From a virus, in the IMG/VR virus record IMGVR_UViG_3300018080_000122, positions 1 to 64,000 of that record: DNA of 64,000 bases; one strand, given 5' to 3'. How positions within the stretch are numbered: the stretch's first letter is position 1; every line of letters starts with the position of its first letter. The position numbers and the translations under genes are program-made. Shown piece after piece: positions 56,024 to 64,000 of this stretch. The notes beneath the pieces were generated by a model. That model did no database searches. It had not been told where the DNA came from and saw only the letters and a program-made list of their open reading frames with translations.

Positions 56024-56323
56024 GTGGTGGATCTAGCAACGCTGAAAGAGAAGACCGACAAAGAGCAGGAAGTGATTGCTACGTGGTTTTTCTTTCTGTG
56101 GGTGCCTTGTTTAATCCTAAAAGGCCTAGTATTGTCTTGCCTGATGTATTGGTTTATTCAGCCGGGCGTAGAGGCTCCCCTATCGCAATGCATAGGTATA
56201 GTTTTAGTAGCAAATTTGCTTATCCCACAGTACAGCCCCGTGAATCATCAAAAAATATATAGAATGATACTAGGGCCGACATTCGTTCTTGCTGCGGGTT
56301 ACGTAGTTCATCTGGTGGGGTGA
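56024..56323 (+). CDS. membrane protein with about three helices
   Basis: GTG 56024; 99 residues. Hydrophobic stretches: WFFFLWVPCLILKGLVLSCL, GIVLVANLLI and ILGPTFVLAAGYVVHLV. A short charged N-terminus precedes them. Holin-like size, but there is no lysis gene beside it. Its stop overlaps the next small frame. Confidence 0.6.
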   Translation: MVDLATLKEKTDKEQEVIATWFFFLWVPCLILKGLVLSCLMYWFIQPGVEAPLSQCIGIVLVANLLIPQYSPVNHQKIYRMILGPTFVLAAGYVVHLVG

Positions 56324-56394
56324 AAAACGGAGTCAGGCAAGTAAAACGAATGATAGGTGCCCCACCCAAACGGAAGTTCTACACAGAAAAGTGA
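56320..56394 (+). CDS. 24-residue peptide carrying the GAPPKRKF motif
   Basis: GTG 56320 overlaps the upstream stop (GTGA). The product is MKNGVRQVKRMIGAPPKRKF followed by YTEK. It is essentially the tail motif alone, which suggests that the motif works as a stand-alone peptide or was separated from a longer protein. Confidence 0.45.
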   Translation: MKNGVRQVKRMIGAPPKRKFYTEK

Positions 56395-56399
56395 GACAG

Positions 56400-56632
56400 A
56401 TGGTCAAAGGGAAATGGCCCATGGGGCTAGCAAAAGATAGACACCGCAACACAGGCAGATGTAGGAACAGGAAAAGCAGGAAGTCGCCGCCTCCTATGTC
56501 CCCCAATATATGCCCGACTGTGAAGGGAAAGGGTGGATCAAAACTTATAACGACTACGCAGGGACAAGATCTGAAATGCGCATAGAAGTGGTGCATTGTC
56601 CCGCTTGCAACGGCCTTGGATATCTTCTGTAG
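56400..56632 (+). pseudogene. interrupted DnaJ-type zinc-finger gene
   Basis: The end of the region clearly encodes PDCEGKGWIKTYNDYAGTR, then HCPACNGLGYLL, a DnaJ-type zinc site, with TAG at 56630. Upstream there are two ways to reach it. In the same frame from ATG 56414 there are two TAG codons (56438, 56462) in a Gln-rich context. Alternatively the frame from ATG 56400 (MVKGKWPMGLAKDRHRN) would join by a -1 slip at TGCCC near 56512, restoring CPDC. Both are unproven; assembly error is also possible. Confidence 0.4.
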
Positions 56633-56701
56633 ATTTCACCACAAAAGTGTGGATAATCGACTGAATGGACACAGGAATGATTGTACTTCAAGGAGAAGAC
56701 G

Positions 56702-57595
56702 ATGCTGCCATTCGCAGAGACCATGTGGGCTCCTTTTGTCCTAGCTATAGAGGGGCTCATTGGGTGTGGCAAGACCACACTCACCAGGACACTGTCATCC
56801 GCATTGAACTACAAAGCCTTTTTCGAACCCGTTGAAGGCAACCCTTACCTAGAAGATTTCTACAACGTCGTCACCCCGCCAGGCTGGCGCGAGAAGATAA
56901 AACAAGTGCTGCTGGGTCACGTGCAGACAGGCACCGCTGACAACATTATGTATAAGCTTGACAGTTTGGGCGTCACCTACAGCTCGATACCTGCGTTTAT
57001 GCAGCTGTTCCTGCTGACTCGACGCTTCCATCTCTACATGGCTGCGCTTTACTCCGATGCTTATGGGTTCAAAGGCGCTCTTCTAGACCGAAGTCTCCAG
57101 GGAGATACTGTTTTCGCACGTATGCTGCATGAAGACGGGTGGATCAACGACAGGGACATGGCCACTTACTGGGGGCACTGGCAGCGCTTCAAAGAGTTCG
57201 CCCCAAATCCACACGCCTTCCTCTACCTGGAAACGTCCCCTGAGACTGCGCTGGAGCGCATGAGAGAGCGCGCTCGTAGTGCAGAGGTAGGCGTGCCCAT
57301 AGAATACCTTCAACGGCTCTACGACCACTACGAGCACTTCCTGGAAGAGATGAGTCGTAGAGCAGTAATCATTAGGCTTCCCTACGACCCACCAAGGGAA
57401 GTCTACGACGCAAGAGAGTTTCCTGACGTCTACCCCAGCTTACAGGAGGAAGAAAACCCGGCCTTTAGAAAAGTCCTCCATCCAGATGAAGGGGATAGGG
57501 TGGTGCGCCTTTTGAAAGAGAATTTCCCCACCTACAAGTGGTTTGACAGGCACAGGGGCAATTCGGATCAGATGCTAAGCGGAGGGGACAAGTGA
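56702..57595 (+). CDS. deoxynucleoside kinase
   Basis: ATG 56702 has AAGGAGAAGACG upstream. The 298-residue protein has FVLAIEGLIGCGKTTLTRTL (P-loop), FFEPVEGNPYLEDFY, LLDRSLQGDTVFARML (DRS motif) and LYLETSPETALERMRERAR, the layout of dCK/dGK/TK2-type kinases. It phosphorylates deoxynucleosides for DNA synthesis. Followed directly by thymidine kinase. Confidence 0.88.
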   Translation: MLPFAETMWAPFVLAIEGLIGCGKTTLTRTLSSALNYKAFFEPVEGNPYLEDFYNVVTPPGWREKIKQVLLGHVQTGTADNIMYKLDSLGVTYSSIPAFMQLFLLTRRFHLYMAALYSDAYGFKGALLDRSLQGDTVFARMLHEDGWINDRDMATYWGHWQRFKEFAPNPHAFLYLETSPETALERMRERARSAEVGVPIEYLQRLYDHYEHFLEEMSRRAVIIRLPYDPPREVYDAREFPDVYPSLQEEENPAFRKVLHPDEGDRVVRLLKENFPTYKWFDRHRGNSDQMLSGGDK

Positions 57596-58206
57596 GAACA
57601 CGACACTCGCTTATTTTTTGCCGGTCCAACGCCATGTTTGCGGGCAAGTCCGAGACCGCGAAGAGACTGGTATCTATAGCTGAAAAGGGACGCAAGATCA
57701 AGTGGGCGTGCATTCGGCCTCTCGAAGCCAAACGCAAAGAGGATTCAACGTACTCCCACGTCACGCACGCTGGGGGCAAAGCTCACTGCTACTACGTTGA
57801 CACGGCCATGGAAGCTAAGCATCTCATCGACGATCTTATTGACGACGGGTGTGGCCTATTTTGGATTGACGAGCCTTTTTTCTGGTCCAATCTCACGGAT
57901 TTCAAATCCCTGGTGTTCAGCACGCTGGAGCGAGCAAATGTTATAATTTCTTCTCTAACGTGTACAAGCGAAGGAGAGCACTGGGAAGAACTTTCTATGC
58001 TCCTGGCGTTAGCCGACGAAATTTTTCAATGTAACGACGCCGTGTGCGTGGACTGCTGCAAAGTGGCGCTCAGGACGTGGCACGTTGGCAGAGAGGAAAA
58101 AACAGCAAAGGTGAAGGTTGGAGGGGCAGCAGACTATATTCCTGTCTGCGTAGACTGTTGGAACGCGAGGGCAGAGAGGGCAAAAGTTGGCGCTGAAAAA
58201 GGCTGA
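57592..58206 (+). CDS. tdk: thymidine kinase (TK1 type)
   Basis: GTG 57592 overlaps the previous stop. The 204-residue protein has SNAMFAGKSETAKRL (P-loop), GLFWIDEPFFW (Walker B region), a zinc site (CVDCCK and CVDCW) and the lasso VGGAADYIPVCVDCW that holds thymidine. With ThyX it supplies dTMP by both salvage and de novo routes. Confidence 0.88.
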   Translation: MRTRHSLIFCRSNAMFAGKSETAKRLVSIAEKGRKIKWACIRPLEAKRKEDSTYSHVTHAGGKAHCYYVDTAMEAKHLIDDLIDDGCGLFWIDEPFFWSNLTDFKSLVFSTLERANVIISSLTCTSEGEHWEELSMLLALADEIFQCNDAVCVDCCKVALRTWHVGREEKTAKVKVGGAADYIPVCVDCWNARAERAKVGAEKG

Positions 58207-58864
58207 CCATCAGGCTTTGTTGGATTTGGTAGACGTAGTCCACTTCCAAACCCTGGAAGAAATACCTGCCACCGAAATATCTTTGCAATGGTGGTGCGAT
58301 AAATTCCGTCCGGGAATAAAGAGGACGTCGCAAAAGCGCGCGTGGGAAAGATTCAAAGCCGCTTTGAAACGGCTGGATATTGCTTTCCAAGTTAAGCCTG
58401 GGCGAGTGATTTTTGAGGGGGATCTCGCCCAGGCTGTTCGTGATCGGCTAGAGACTCTAGTTGATGGCCCCAAAAAAGAGGCGCACGCAGAAAAACGGAG
58501 GGCTTGGCAGAGAGAGTATCTGGCCAAGAACAAAGATAAAAATCGACAGTGGGGGCGCAATTACAGGGAAAAGAATAGAGAGTACGTGAAGGCGTGGCGG
58601 CATCAGTACTACCTGGACAACCAAGAAAAGGCTAAGGCCCAAGCGAAAGCGTGGGCCAAGAAAAATCCAAAGAAAGTGCGGGCTAAACAAAAGAAATGGA
58701 ATGAAAAGAATAAGGACAAACTCCGAGAATACCGAAGAAAGCGCTACCACGAAAACGTAGAAGAAAGCCGCCGCAAGGCCCGAGAAAAGTACCATCGCAA
58801 CAAGAGGAAGAGGGAGACTAAAGAGGAACGAGAAAAACGGTTTGAGTCTCTATTGGAGGACTAG
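58187..58864 (+). CDS. basic helical protein with charged repeats
   Basis: TTG 58187 overlaps TK by 20 bases. Residues 1-95 look folded (ISLQWWCDKFRPGIKRTSQK, winged-helix-like). Residues ~100-225 are a run of Lys/Arg/Glu/Trp repeats (YLAKNKDKNRQWGRNYREKN; WAKKNPKKVRAKQKKW). Such tails are known from phage proteins with uncertain DNA or RNA roles. Confidence 0.6.
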   Translation: MALKKADHQALLDLVDVVHFQTLEEIPATEISLQWWCDKFRPGIKRTSQKRAWERFKAALKRLDIAFQVKPGRVIFEGDLAQAVRDRLETLVDGPKKEAHAEKRRAWQREYLAKNKDKNRQWGRNYREKNREYVKAWRHQYYLDNQEKAKAQAKAWAKKNPKKVRAKQKKWNEKNKDKLREYRRKRYHENVEESRRKAREKYHRNKRKRETKEEREKRFESLLED

Positions 58865-58866
58865 TT

Positions 58867-59424
58867 TTGAGCTACAGGCCCATAAGCGACATGATGATTT
58901 TGGCGCGCCCCAAAGTGAAATATTATGGGGCCTACCCGTCGGGATTTCTATCCAGAGCCAGAGAACTTTTGGGCGTGCATGCAGAAGAGCCAGTCCTTCA
59001 CGTATGCTCAGGTAAGATAGAAGAATACCCGTTCGCGGGGTTCGGACCAAACGACGCCACTGTAGATATTGATTCCTCTCTGTCTCCTGAATGGGTCATG
59101 GACGTTAGAGAAGAACTGCCGTCCTTGGACGCAGAATGGGGTGGCCCCCTATGGCCAGCGATCTTGGCGGACCCTCCCTACGGCGAGACGGAAGCAGAGA
59201 ACTATACGTGTGGAAGATCAGTACTGCCCGACCCGAACAAACTGTTGAAGATGTGTCTGGAGCACGTGCGGCCCGGAGGAAGAGTAGGGATGTTGCACTA
59301 CTTGGTGCCCAGACCGCCAAAGAAAATGGACGGAAAGAACACTAAATTTGTCGCCGTCTTAGGTGTGATGACGGGATTTGGGCAGAGAATAAGGGCCTAT
59401 TCAGTGTTTGAACGGCCCTTATAG
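58867..59424 (+). CDS. SAM-dependent methyltransferase-like protein
   Basis: TTG 58867 has TTGGAGGAC upstream. The 185-residue protein shows PVLHVCSGKIEEYPF, then AILADPPYGETEAENY and a Rossmann-like end (VRPGGRVGMLHYLVP). The DPPY motif indicates amino-group methylation of nucleic acid. It is small and lacks an obvious target-recognition domain. Convergent with the leftward block. Confidence 0.7.
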   Translation: MSYRPISDMMILARPKVKYYGAYPSGFLSRARELLGVHAEEPVLHVCSGKIEEYPFAGFGPNDATVDIDSSLSPEWVMDVREELPSLDAEWGGPLWPAILADPPYGETEAENYTCGRSVLPDPNKLLKMCLEHVRPGGRVGMLHYLVPRPPKKMDGKNTKFVAVLGVMTGFGQRIRAYSVFERPL

Positions 59425-59425
59425 A

Positions 59426-59656
59426 CTAGTCGTCACCAAGAATATTTTGTAGCTCTTCTTCTGATATGCCCATCTTCCTGGCCACCTTTATTATCTGTGA
59501 CCGGGAAGGGTCTACTCCTGTGCCGTTGGCCGCTGCAGCCACCGCTTTTCGCACTGTAGAAGAGGCTTGGCACTTTTTCACTAACCGCACAGCAGTTGCT
59601 CTTAGTCTGGCCTTGACCTGATCCCACTCTTTCTTCGTTTCAGGATCGGAAAGCAT
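59426..59656 (-). CDS. small hypothetical protein
   Basis: The 76-residue product, MLSDPETKKEWDQVKARLR and QIIKVARKMGISEEELQNI, is helical. It is the last gene of the leftward block. Function unknown. Confidence 0.6.
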   Translation of the reverse strand: MLSDPETKKEWDQVKARLRATAVRLVKKCQASSTVRKAVAAAANGTGVDPSRSQIIKVARKMGISEEELQNILGDD

Positions 59657-59665
59657 TCTAGCCTC

Positions 59666-60190
59666 CTATTGTTCCCCGTCGCTATCGCTAGCAGCAGGGT
59701 ATACCCCAGAACCACCCACGTCGTGGTGGTCCATACCCCGATCAAACCGCTTGCTGAACTCACTCATCTCACGGATCATCTCTCGGAGCTCTTCTCTCCA
59801 TTGTGTTTGTAAATCGTTTCGGCTGGTCTCAAGTTCCTTCACCCGAGCCTGGAGAGCCGCCGATTCTTTGAGGAGAGTTTCATGGCAGGTGACTTGCCCA
59901 GATTTTACAGTCAGTACTTCGGTAACCAAGGCGTCAATACGCTTCAGCTGCTCACGCTGTTCTTCAGTCTGAAGATTTTTGATTTTATCTTGGATGTCCT
60001 TGAGCTCTTTGGTGAGATCCCCAGTGTCCCTTTTTTTAGATTTGGTTTTAGACGTGCCGTTCTGCCTGCGCTCTTTGATGAGCGTGGCTATTATATCGAT
60101 CAGCTTGCCGAAACCGGCCACGCCTCCACTCACAATGGTGAGAATGAGGACCAGCGTCGTCACATCAATTTCGATTGCAGCAAGCACCAT
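59666..60190 (-). CDS. membrane-anchored coiled-coil protein
   Basis: The 174-residue protein has an N-terminal helix (TTLVLILTIVSGGVAGFGKL), a basic patch and a long coiled coil (LTKELKDIQDKIKNLQTEEQ; ARVKELETSRNDLQTQW). AGGAGAGGCTAAC precedes the ATG. A lysis or virion-assembly role is possible because structural-type genes lie upstream. Confidence 0.6.
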   Translation of the reverse strand: MVLAAIEIDVTTLVLILTIVSGGVAGFGKLIDIIATLIKERRQNGTSKTKSKKRDTGDLTKELKDIQDKIKNLQTEEQREQLKRIDALVTEVLTVKSGQVTCHETLLKESAALQARVKELETSRNDLQTQWREELREMIREMSEFSKRFDRGMDHHDVGGSGVYPAASDSDGEQ

Positions 60191-60253
60191 GTTAGCCTCT
60201 CCTCTGACCCTATTAAGCTAACCACCGCAACGTCGTCTCGCCATATGATGTCC

Positions 60254-60931
60254 CTAAATATAACAAAGCTCAGGGTTACCGTCCACGATCTTAACGTAGG
60301 TGAGGCCCTCTGGCCCAAAAGATCCGCTGTTCAAATACATGCGGCCCTTATATTCCCTTACTTCTGGGATATGGGTATGTCCTAGTACCACAATGTCGCC
60401 CAACAAATTTTCCATGGCCCTATCAGCGATGGGCTCCGCATATTTTTCTTTCCCGTTCATGGCCGCGAAAGAGTGGCGGACTTTTCGTTGGATTGACGTG
60501 CCAGGCCCCATAAAGTAGCAGGCGACCTTGTCCGCAGTCACAGCAACCCACGATGCCATTTTAGACGCCGTTCCGGAGAACGTGTCGAACTCGTTACCAT
60601 GAGCTAAGACTATACTTTTTCCTCCGTCACTGTAATTGTAAGGTTGGGCCGCAACACGCATGTTGTTCAAACGGCGCATTCCTTTGAACTCCGCGTCGTG
60701 ATTGCCCGGTATATAAATTACTTCATACGGAAGTACGTCAATCTCTAATAATATATCTTTATTTTGTTCTACTATGTCGCAGTAGTCGTAGTGCCAAAGA
60801 TCGAACACATCTCCAAGAAGGACCAGGCGATCCCACTTGTCCCTATGTATAAGTTTAAACAACTCCTTGTTGGCCGACCTGAACCTACCTGGTTGGCCAA
60901 AGTGTAAATCTGATACTACTAAAGTGCGCAT
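60254..60931 (-). CDS. metallophosphoesterase (calcineurin-like)
   Basis: ATG 60931 is preferred (MRTLVVSDLHFGQPG). The 225-residue protein has SDLHFG, VLLGDVFDLW, YIPGNHDAEF, VLAHGNEFD and VLGHTHIPE, the full set of metal-binding motifs of calcineurin-like phosphoesterases. It resembles LpxH/UDP-diacylglucosamine hydrolases, but the substrate is not known. Confidence 0.85.
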   Translation of the reverse strand: MRTLVVSDLHFGQPGRFRSANKELFKLIHRDKWDRLVLLGDVFDLWHYDYCDIVEQNKDILLEIDVLPYEVIYIPGNHDAEFKGMRRLNNMRVAAQPYNYSDGGKSIVLAHGNEFDTFSGTASKMASWVAVTADKVACYFMGPGTSIQRKVRHSFAAMNGKEKYAEPIADRAMENLLGDIVVLGHTHIPEVREYKGRMYLNSGSFGPEGLTYVKIVDGNPELCYI

Positions 60932-61467
60932 GGTGTGGCCCCCTCGCACAGCCTGAGCATCTTTAAATCTTCTGGAGACGTCAGGTCCGGCAAAAGATTT
61001 TTCACAGGCTCAAACGAATCGTTGCGAAGCATCCCATCCAAAAGATGAAGGTAACGTGCGACGACCTCGCTACAAAACATCTTGTCTGGCGTGTCAGGCA
61101 CGCACATTCGCGCCAGACGCTTGTTGACCTTCTCCAGCACCAGGTAAGCACAGAAGCGGCCGATGCCCGCGAAGTCGTACTCCGCCCCCAGCTCCCGAAA
61201 GATGATGTAGAGAGCTTTGGGACCCATTACATCGTCTCTAATTCGGAAGGCGTACATGAGTTTGTTGTGGTTGTCCCATCTTTCCGCCGCGACCAGGTTC
61301 ACTCCAGATCCAGTGGATTCAAGAACCCACCGGTAGCCTGTGGAGAATGGGCCGCCTATATGACTGAAGTGGATGGAGGCGTGGGAAACATCGGAATTGG
61401 TGATCTTACGAATGGCCCATGAGATCGGACTGCACGACTTTGGCCGGGATAGTACTATAGCAATCAT
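60919..61467 (-). CDS. permuted papain-like (NlpC/P60-related) hydrolase
   Basis: The 182-residue protein has SDVSHASIHF (His) early and KMFCSEVVARYLHLL (Cys) late, the order of permuted papain-fold enzymes such as YiiX. These cleave amide or peptide bonds and are found in phages as tail-associated or cell-wall enzymes. It overlaps the phosphoesterase gene by 13 bases. Confidence 0.75.
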   Translation of the reverse strand: MIAIVLSRPKSCSPISWAIRKITNSDVSHASIHFSHIGGPFSTGYRWVLESTGSGVNLVAAERWDNHNKLMYAFRIRDDVMGPKALYIIFRELGAEYDFAGIGRFCAYLVLEKVNKRLARMCVPDTPDKMFCSEVVARYLHLLDGMLRNDSFEPVKNLLPDLTSPEDLKMLRLCEGATPCAL

Positions 61468-61475
61468 GGCTCATA

Positions 61476-62498
61476 TCACAGATCTGGCATCGTCTTCTTA
61501 CGGCCAGCAACAGCCGTAACGCCGACTGTTCTTTGTGCGCCGCCCGTTTCCAAGTGAACTTTCACAGAGAGCTGCCAATGCGGGAGGAACAGTGCTGGGC
61601 GCACACTCTGCACGCCCATGAAGACCGTGTCATCTCCGAGCATGGGAATTCTGCACACCTGGCGACTCAGCGTGACCGGGACAGACATCAGGTGGCAACG
61701 AAGATTCTCTTTGGGGTCGTGAGCCGACGTCCAAATGAAAATCGAAGGCGTCTCGTAAGGATTCCAACCCCATATACCCGATGTGCTGGGGACTGGCACG
61801 AGGTTGTCGTTGATTTCGCCTTTGGTGGTGGTCTCGCCGTCTATATTGTGGGTAGATTCGCCCTCTGCACACGGGATAAAAACGTCAGACTGCACCTTGG
61901 CATTCCCAGTGCCCGCAGCTTCTGCAGGAGCGCTTGCAGGAGCAGTGGCCACAAAAGAAAAAGTGTCTTGGTATAGCCCATTCAAATGTCGAACGAAGCC
62001 GCCCACGAGGTAAACGTGCTCCAAGAACTGCCCCGTGATGGTATAGTCCCCCGCATCCGATTCCTGCAACTGTAGGAGGGTGCCGTCGCCGCGTTTGAGA
62101 TCGGTCAGATCGTCGAATGCCCCAGTGGTGAACTGGTTGTACCCCGCAGGGAAGACGTCCGGGTTGACCCTGACCGAAGCGCAGGTACCGTTGGTCCCGA
62201 TTGGGCTGACAGGTGCGAAGTTCACCCAATTTCCCGCCGCGTCCACGATGTGAACCTCATCCACACCAGGGGATTCCGTTGCGTCATGCGCGGCCACCAA
62301 TGCGTCCAGAATCGTCTCGTTCTCTGTTGAGAGATCTGCTTTGAAGGCCACTCTCATGGTGTCGTCTTCGGAATATGTCTCGTCTGTATCCAGGGCAACC
62401 GTGATGGCGCTCTGCTGGATGTCGTAGACGAAGGTGGCCACATTGACGGCGCCCTCGGGAAAATCGGTGCTGATCGTGTAATCCTTATACGTGGCCAT
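61476..62498 (-). CDS. virion structural protein (probable)
   Basis: The 340-residue protein begins MATYKDYTISTDFPEGAVNV and is strand-rich with many Asp, Thr and Gly (AAGNWVNFAPVSPIGTNGT; HNIDGETTTKGEINDNL). The style is that of phage tail, fibre or baseplate proteins. No exact family recognised. Its ATG overlaps the upstream stop. Confidence 0.65.
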   Translation of the reverse strand: MATYKDYTISTDFPEGAVNVATFVYDIQQSAITVALDTDETYSEDDTMRVAFKADLSTENETILDALVAAHDATESPGVDEVHIVDAAGNWVNFAPVSPIGTNGTCASVRVNPDVFPAGYNQFTTGAFDDLTDLKRGDGTLLQLQESDAGDYTITGQFLEHVYLVGGFVRHLNGLYQDTFSFVATAPASAPAEAAGTGNAKVQSDVFIPCAEGESTHNIDGETTTKGEINDNLVPVPSTSGIWGWNPYETPSIFIWTSAHDPKENLRCHLMSVPVTLSRQVCRIPMLGDDTVFMGVQSVRPALFLPHWQLSVKVHLETGGAQRTVGVTAVAGRKKTMPDL

Positions 62499-62953
62499 TA
62501 ATCCCTCCGAAGGTCTGCTTTACTGTGACAAATCAACGACGCCGTTGGGAGTCTGATCTTCCTGCCCATCTGCGCCGCCACAGGGTAATTTCTGACTTCA
62601 ATGTCGACTGTGTGATCACCTGGAGACAAGGTTACGTTGGCGAAACCGGATTTGCTGATCAGCTGTTTTAGGCTGCCTTTAACCTCTTCACTCATAAATC
62701 CATCACCGTTGGGATCTACTATTGGTGTGGTTTCATCAAGCATTACCCTGATATCGACACAGGTCTTGCCAAGGGCGCGGAATTCGCACTGCCAATCCAA
62801 CCGATAGTCGCCACCAGGGGCGTCGTTGGCCTCAACACGCAGATGCCTGCGCCACTTTGTGCCCACCATGGACATCTTCGTGAATGACTCCCCTGTGTAG
62901 ATGTGCTTCACAGTTGGGGCCGCAGCTTGGCGACAGATATCCTTCATTCGCAT
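62498..62953 (-). CDS. virion-associated hypothetical protein
   Basis: The 151-residue protein, MRMKDICRQAAAPTVKHIYT, contains strand-rich parts (YRLDWQCEFRALGKTCVDIR; GFANVTLSPGDHTVDIEVR). It lies between two larger structural-type genes, so a virion role is inferred. No family recognised. Confidence 0.6.
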   Translation of the reverse strand: MRMKDICRQAAAPTVKHIYTGESFTKMSMVGTKWRRHLRVEANDAPGGDYRLDWQCEFRALGKTCVDIRVMLDETTPIVDPNGDGFMSEEVKGSLKQLISKSGFANVTLSPGDHTVDIEVRNYPVAAQMGRKIRLPTASLICHSKADLRRD

Positions 62954-62955
62954 GA

Positions 62956-64000
62956 TTACGCCTCGTCTACCCGCCAGATGACAAAGTAGTCATCCAACGT
63001 GGGTGTGTGTTCTGTGTCCGTCGTGGTCAGATTGAATCGGACTTTCAGATTCTTTTTGTTGTCCCACGCTTCTGAAGCGTCCGCAGTTTCCAGAACGCCT
63101 CCAGCAGTAGTTTGCCACCAGTCCACCGCACGAGGAATCCCCAATCCAGTTTTCCAGTGGTTGCCGCCGTCCAAGGAAATGTCCATGCTGAGCGAGGTGA
63201 ATGGCGCTTCAAAACCATTCACATAAGGAAGGATTTCGTAGACGTCCAATCCATTCTGGATGACCTGTGCGTAGGATGTCAAACTGCCCGACGTATCGTA
63301 GATGGGGTTACTCACGCGCCGCCAGTTGTCCAGATTGCAGGTGTACGAAGTGCTCTTGCGAGTCAGCCTGAAATAGCAGTAGTACACAGACCCCCGACTA
63401 GCCGAACTGATATCGAAGATCGCGGTTTCCCAGTTAGTGCTGGATGTGGTGTAATAAAAATACTGTATCGGTGATCCACTAGAATAGAGCCCGAATTGCA
63501 CTTGCACGTTTGGAATACTGGTCTTGATGTCGATTTTCACAGCGCCATAGGATGACCAATCTTGGTAACTACCTATATTTTTTCGGATGCCGTACCAGAG
63601 CTGCTCTGTCCCTGTAGAGGTGTGGGTCATCTTCAACGAGCCTGTACCCTCATTATAGACCGAGGTGTCCAGAGCAAATGCACCATCTCCAGAGTACCAG
63701 ACTTCGTACCAGGGTGGTGTCGCGACAGCGTCGAGCGCGTCATACTGCGTGTCCGTCGTATTGGCATCCAAAGTAACTTCGCCACCAACGACCGAGATAT
63801 CTGCACTGCTCTCGATCTTTGATGAGTCCGCGAAGAAATCCACCAACGCGTTGCTCGCGTCGTCGAGACGGATATAGGTTTCGTCGTCTCCAAGAAAGGC
63901 TGCGACCAGGTGGTTGGCCAGACAGCCGCATTGAAAGCGGTCCATGTAACGCCCAGCAATAACCAGTTTGGAACCCGCAGCCTGGGAGATCTTGGATACC
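62956..64000 (-). CDS. partial virion structural protein, carbohydrate-binding-like
   Basis: The frame stays open to the right edge of the window, so the gene starts beyond 64000; the Met at 63945 is probably internal. The middle part (LKMTHTSTGTEQLWYGIRKN, VKIDIKTSIPNVQVQFGLYS, TSSTNWETAIFDISSASRGS) looks like a carbohydrate-binding or jelly-roll domain, typical of tail fibres. Repetitive strands follow. Confidence 0.65.
   Translation of the reverse strand, partial: VSKISQAAGSKLVIAGRYMDRFQCGCLANHLVAAFLGDDETYIRLDDASNALVDFFADSSKIESSADISVVGGEVTLDANTTDTQYDALDAVATPPWYEVWYSGDGAFALDTSVYNEGTGSLKMTHTSTGTEQLWYGIRKNIGSYQDWSSYGAVKIDIKTSIPNVQVQFGLYSSGSPIQYFYYTTSSTNWETAIFDISSASRGSVYYCYFRLTRKSTSYTCNLDNWRRVSNPIYDTSGSLTSYAQVIQNGLDVYEILPYVNGFEAPFTSLSMDISLDGGNHWKTGLGIPRAVDWWQTTAGGVLETADASEAWDNKKNLKVRFNLTTTDTEHTPTLDDYFVIWRVDEA

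Noticed and set aside
56391-56585. 64-codon frame from GTG 56391 as an independent gene
   Set aside because: Its second half is out of frame with the clear zinc-finger coding sequence, so it is treated as part of the interrupted gene at 56400.
57954-57970. TATAAT-like sequence inside the thymidine kinase gene
   Set aside because: No -35 match at 16 nt and no gene start follows.
60191-60244. ATG with in-frame TAG upstream of the membrane coiled-coil gene (possible amber-extended start)
   Set aside because: The gene at 60190 already has a strong ribosome site directly before its ATG, so the upstream frame is probably chance.

Overview
The window looks like part of the genome of a large tailed bacteriophage, probably a huge (jumbo) phage known from metagenomes. 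About 110 tightly packed, often overlapping genes include a phage replisome, recombination and nucleotide genes, structural genes at the right edge, many small zinc-ribbon and unknown proteins, tRNA genes, inteins and a CRISPR array with a Cas12-type gene but no cas1 or cas2. No ribosomal RNA or host metabolic operons are seen. The host cannot be named. Shine-Dalgarno sites (AGGAGG-like) and a recurrent sigma70-like promoter (TTGCGC, 16 nt, TAYAAT-like) indicate a bacterium.

Layout. 1-3.6 kb (+): small genes, a macro-domain protein, a degenerate Lys-tRNA, a canonical tRNA with anticodon CUA (amber suppressor) and, directly after it, a peptidyl-tRNA-hydrolase-like gene whose third codon is TAG. 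8.0-3.6 kb (-): a leftward operon with a possible virion protein, a 581-residue unknown, several small proteins and a family 4 uracil-DNA glycosylase. 8.0-8.6 kb: divergent intergenic region with promoter and serial hairpins. 8.6-13.5 kb (+): initiator-like protein, putative loader, DnaB-type helicase and primase. 13.5-26.5 kb (+): Thg1-like enzyme, AdoMet decarboxylase, DNA methyltransferase, likely SSB, DUF3310, ThyX and many small genes. 26.5-31 kb (+): DNA polymerase I with an HNH intein, HNH endonuclease, zinc/HTH protein. 31.0-34.6 kb (+): CRISPR-Cas cassette (structured RNA, 21 repeats, compact Cas12) bracketed by 40-bp direct repeats. 34.7-36.7 kb (+): small genes. 36.7-42.7 kb (+): eight proteins sharing the N-terminus MKxRxGFVSNSSSSSF, followed by a radical SAM enzyme. 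43.7-59.4 kb (+): SF2 helicase with a LAGLIDADG intein, RecA with a cysteine-rich insert, a double nuclease with a mini-intein, RuvC-like resolvase, two methyltransferases, AAA+ ATPase, HU-like protein, deoxynucleoside kinase and thymidine kinase. 64-59.4 kb (-): virion-like proteins, a papain-like hydrolase, a phosphoesterase and a membrane/coiled-coil protein.

How it fits together. The 8.6-13.2 kb genes plus PolA, SSB, RecA, resolvases, nucleases and the SF2 helicase form a nearly self-sufficient replication and recombination system; ThyX, TK, dNK and DUF3310 supply nucleotides. The CUA tRNA, PTH-like protein and Thg1-like enzyme point to phage control of translation and tRNA quality. The CRISPR array probably acts against competing phages, because some spacers read as gene starts or ends.

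The most novel candidates are: (1) the eight-member MKxRxGFVSNSSSSSF family next to a radical SAM/SPASM-like enzyme; (2) the amber suppressor tRNA with an amber-containing PTH-like gene; (3) the compact Cas12 cassette with flanking repeats, a structured upstream RNA and a repeat-like hairpin before cas12; (4) a recurrent C-terminal motif GAP[PV]xRxF, sometimes reached only by a frameshift. Several small genes look frame-interrupted, so recoding and assembly error must be told apart.
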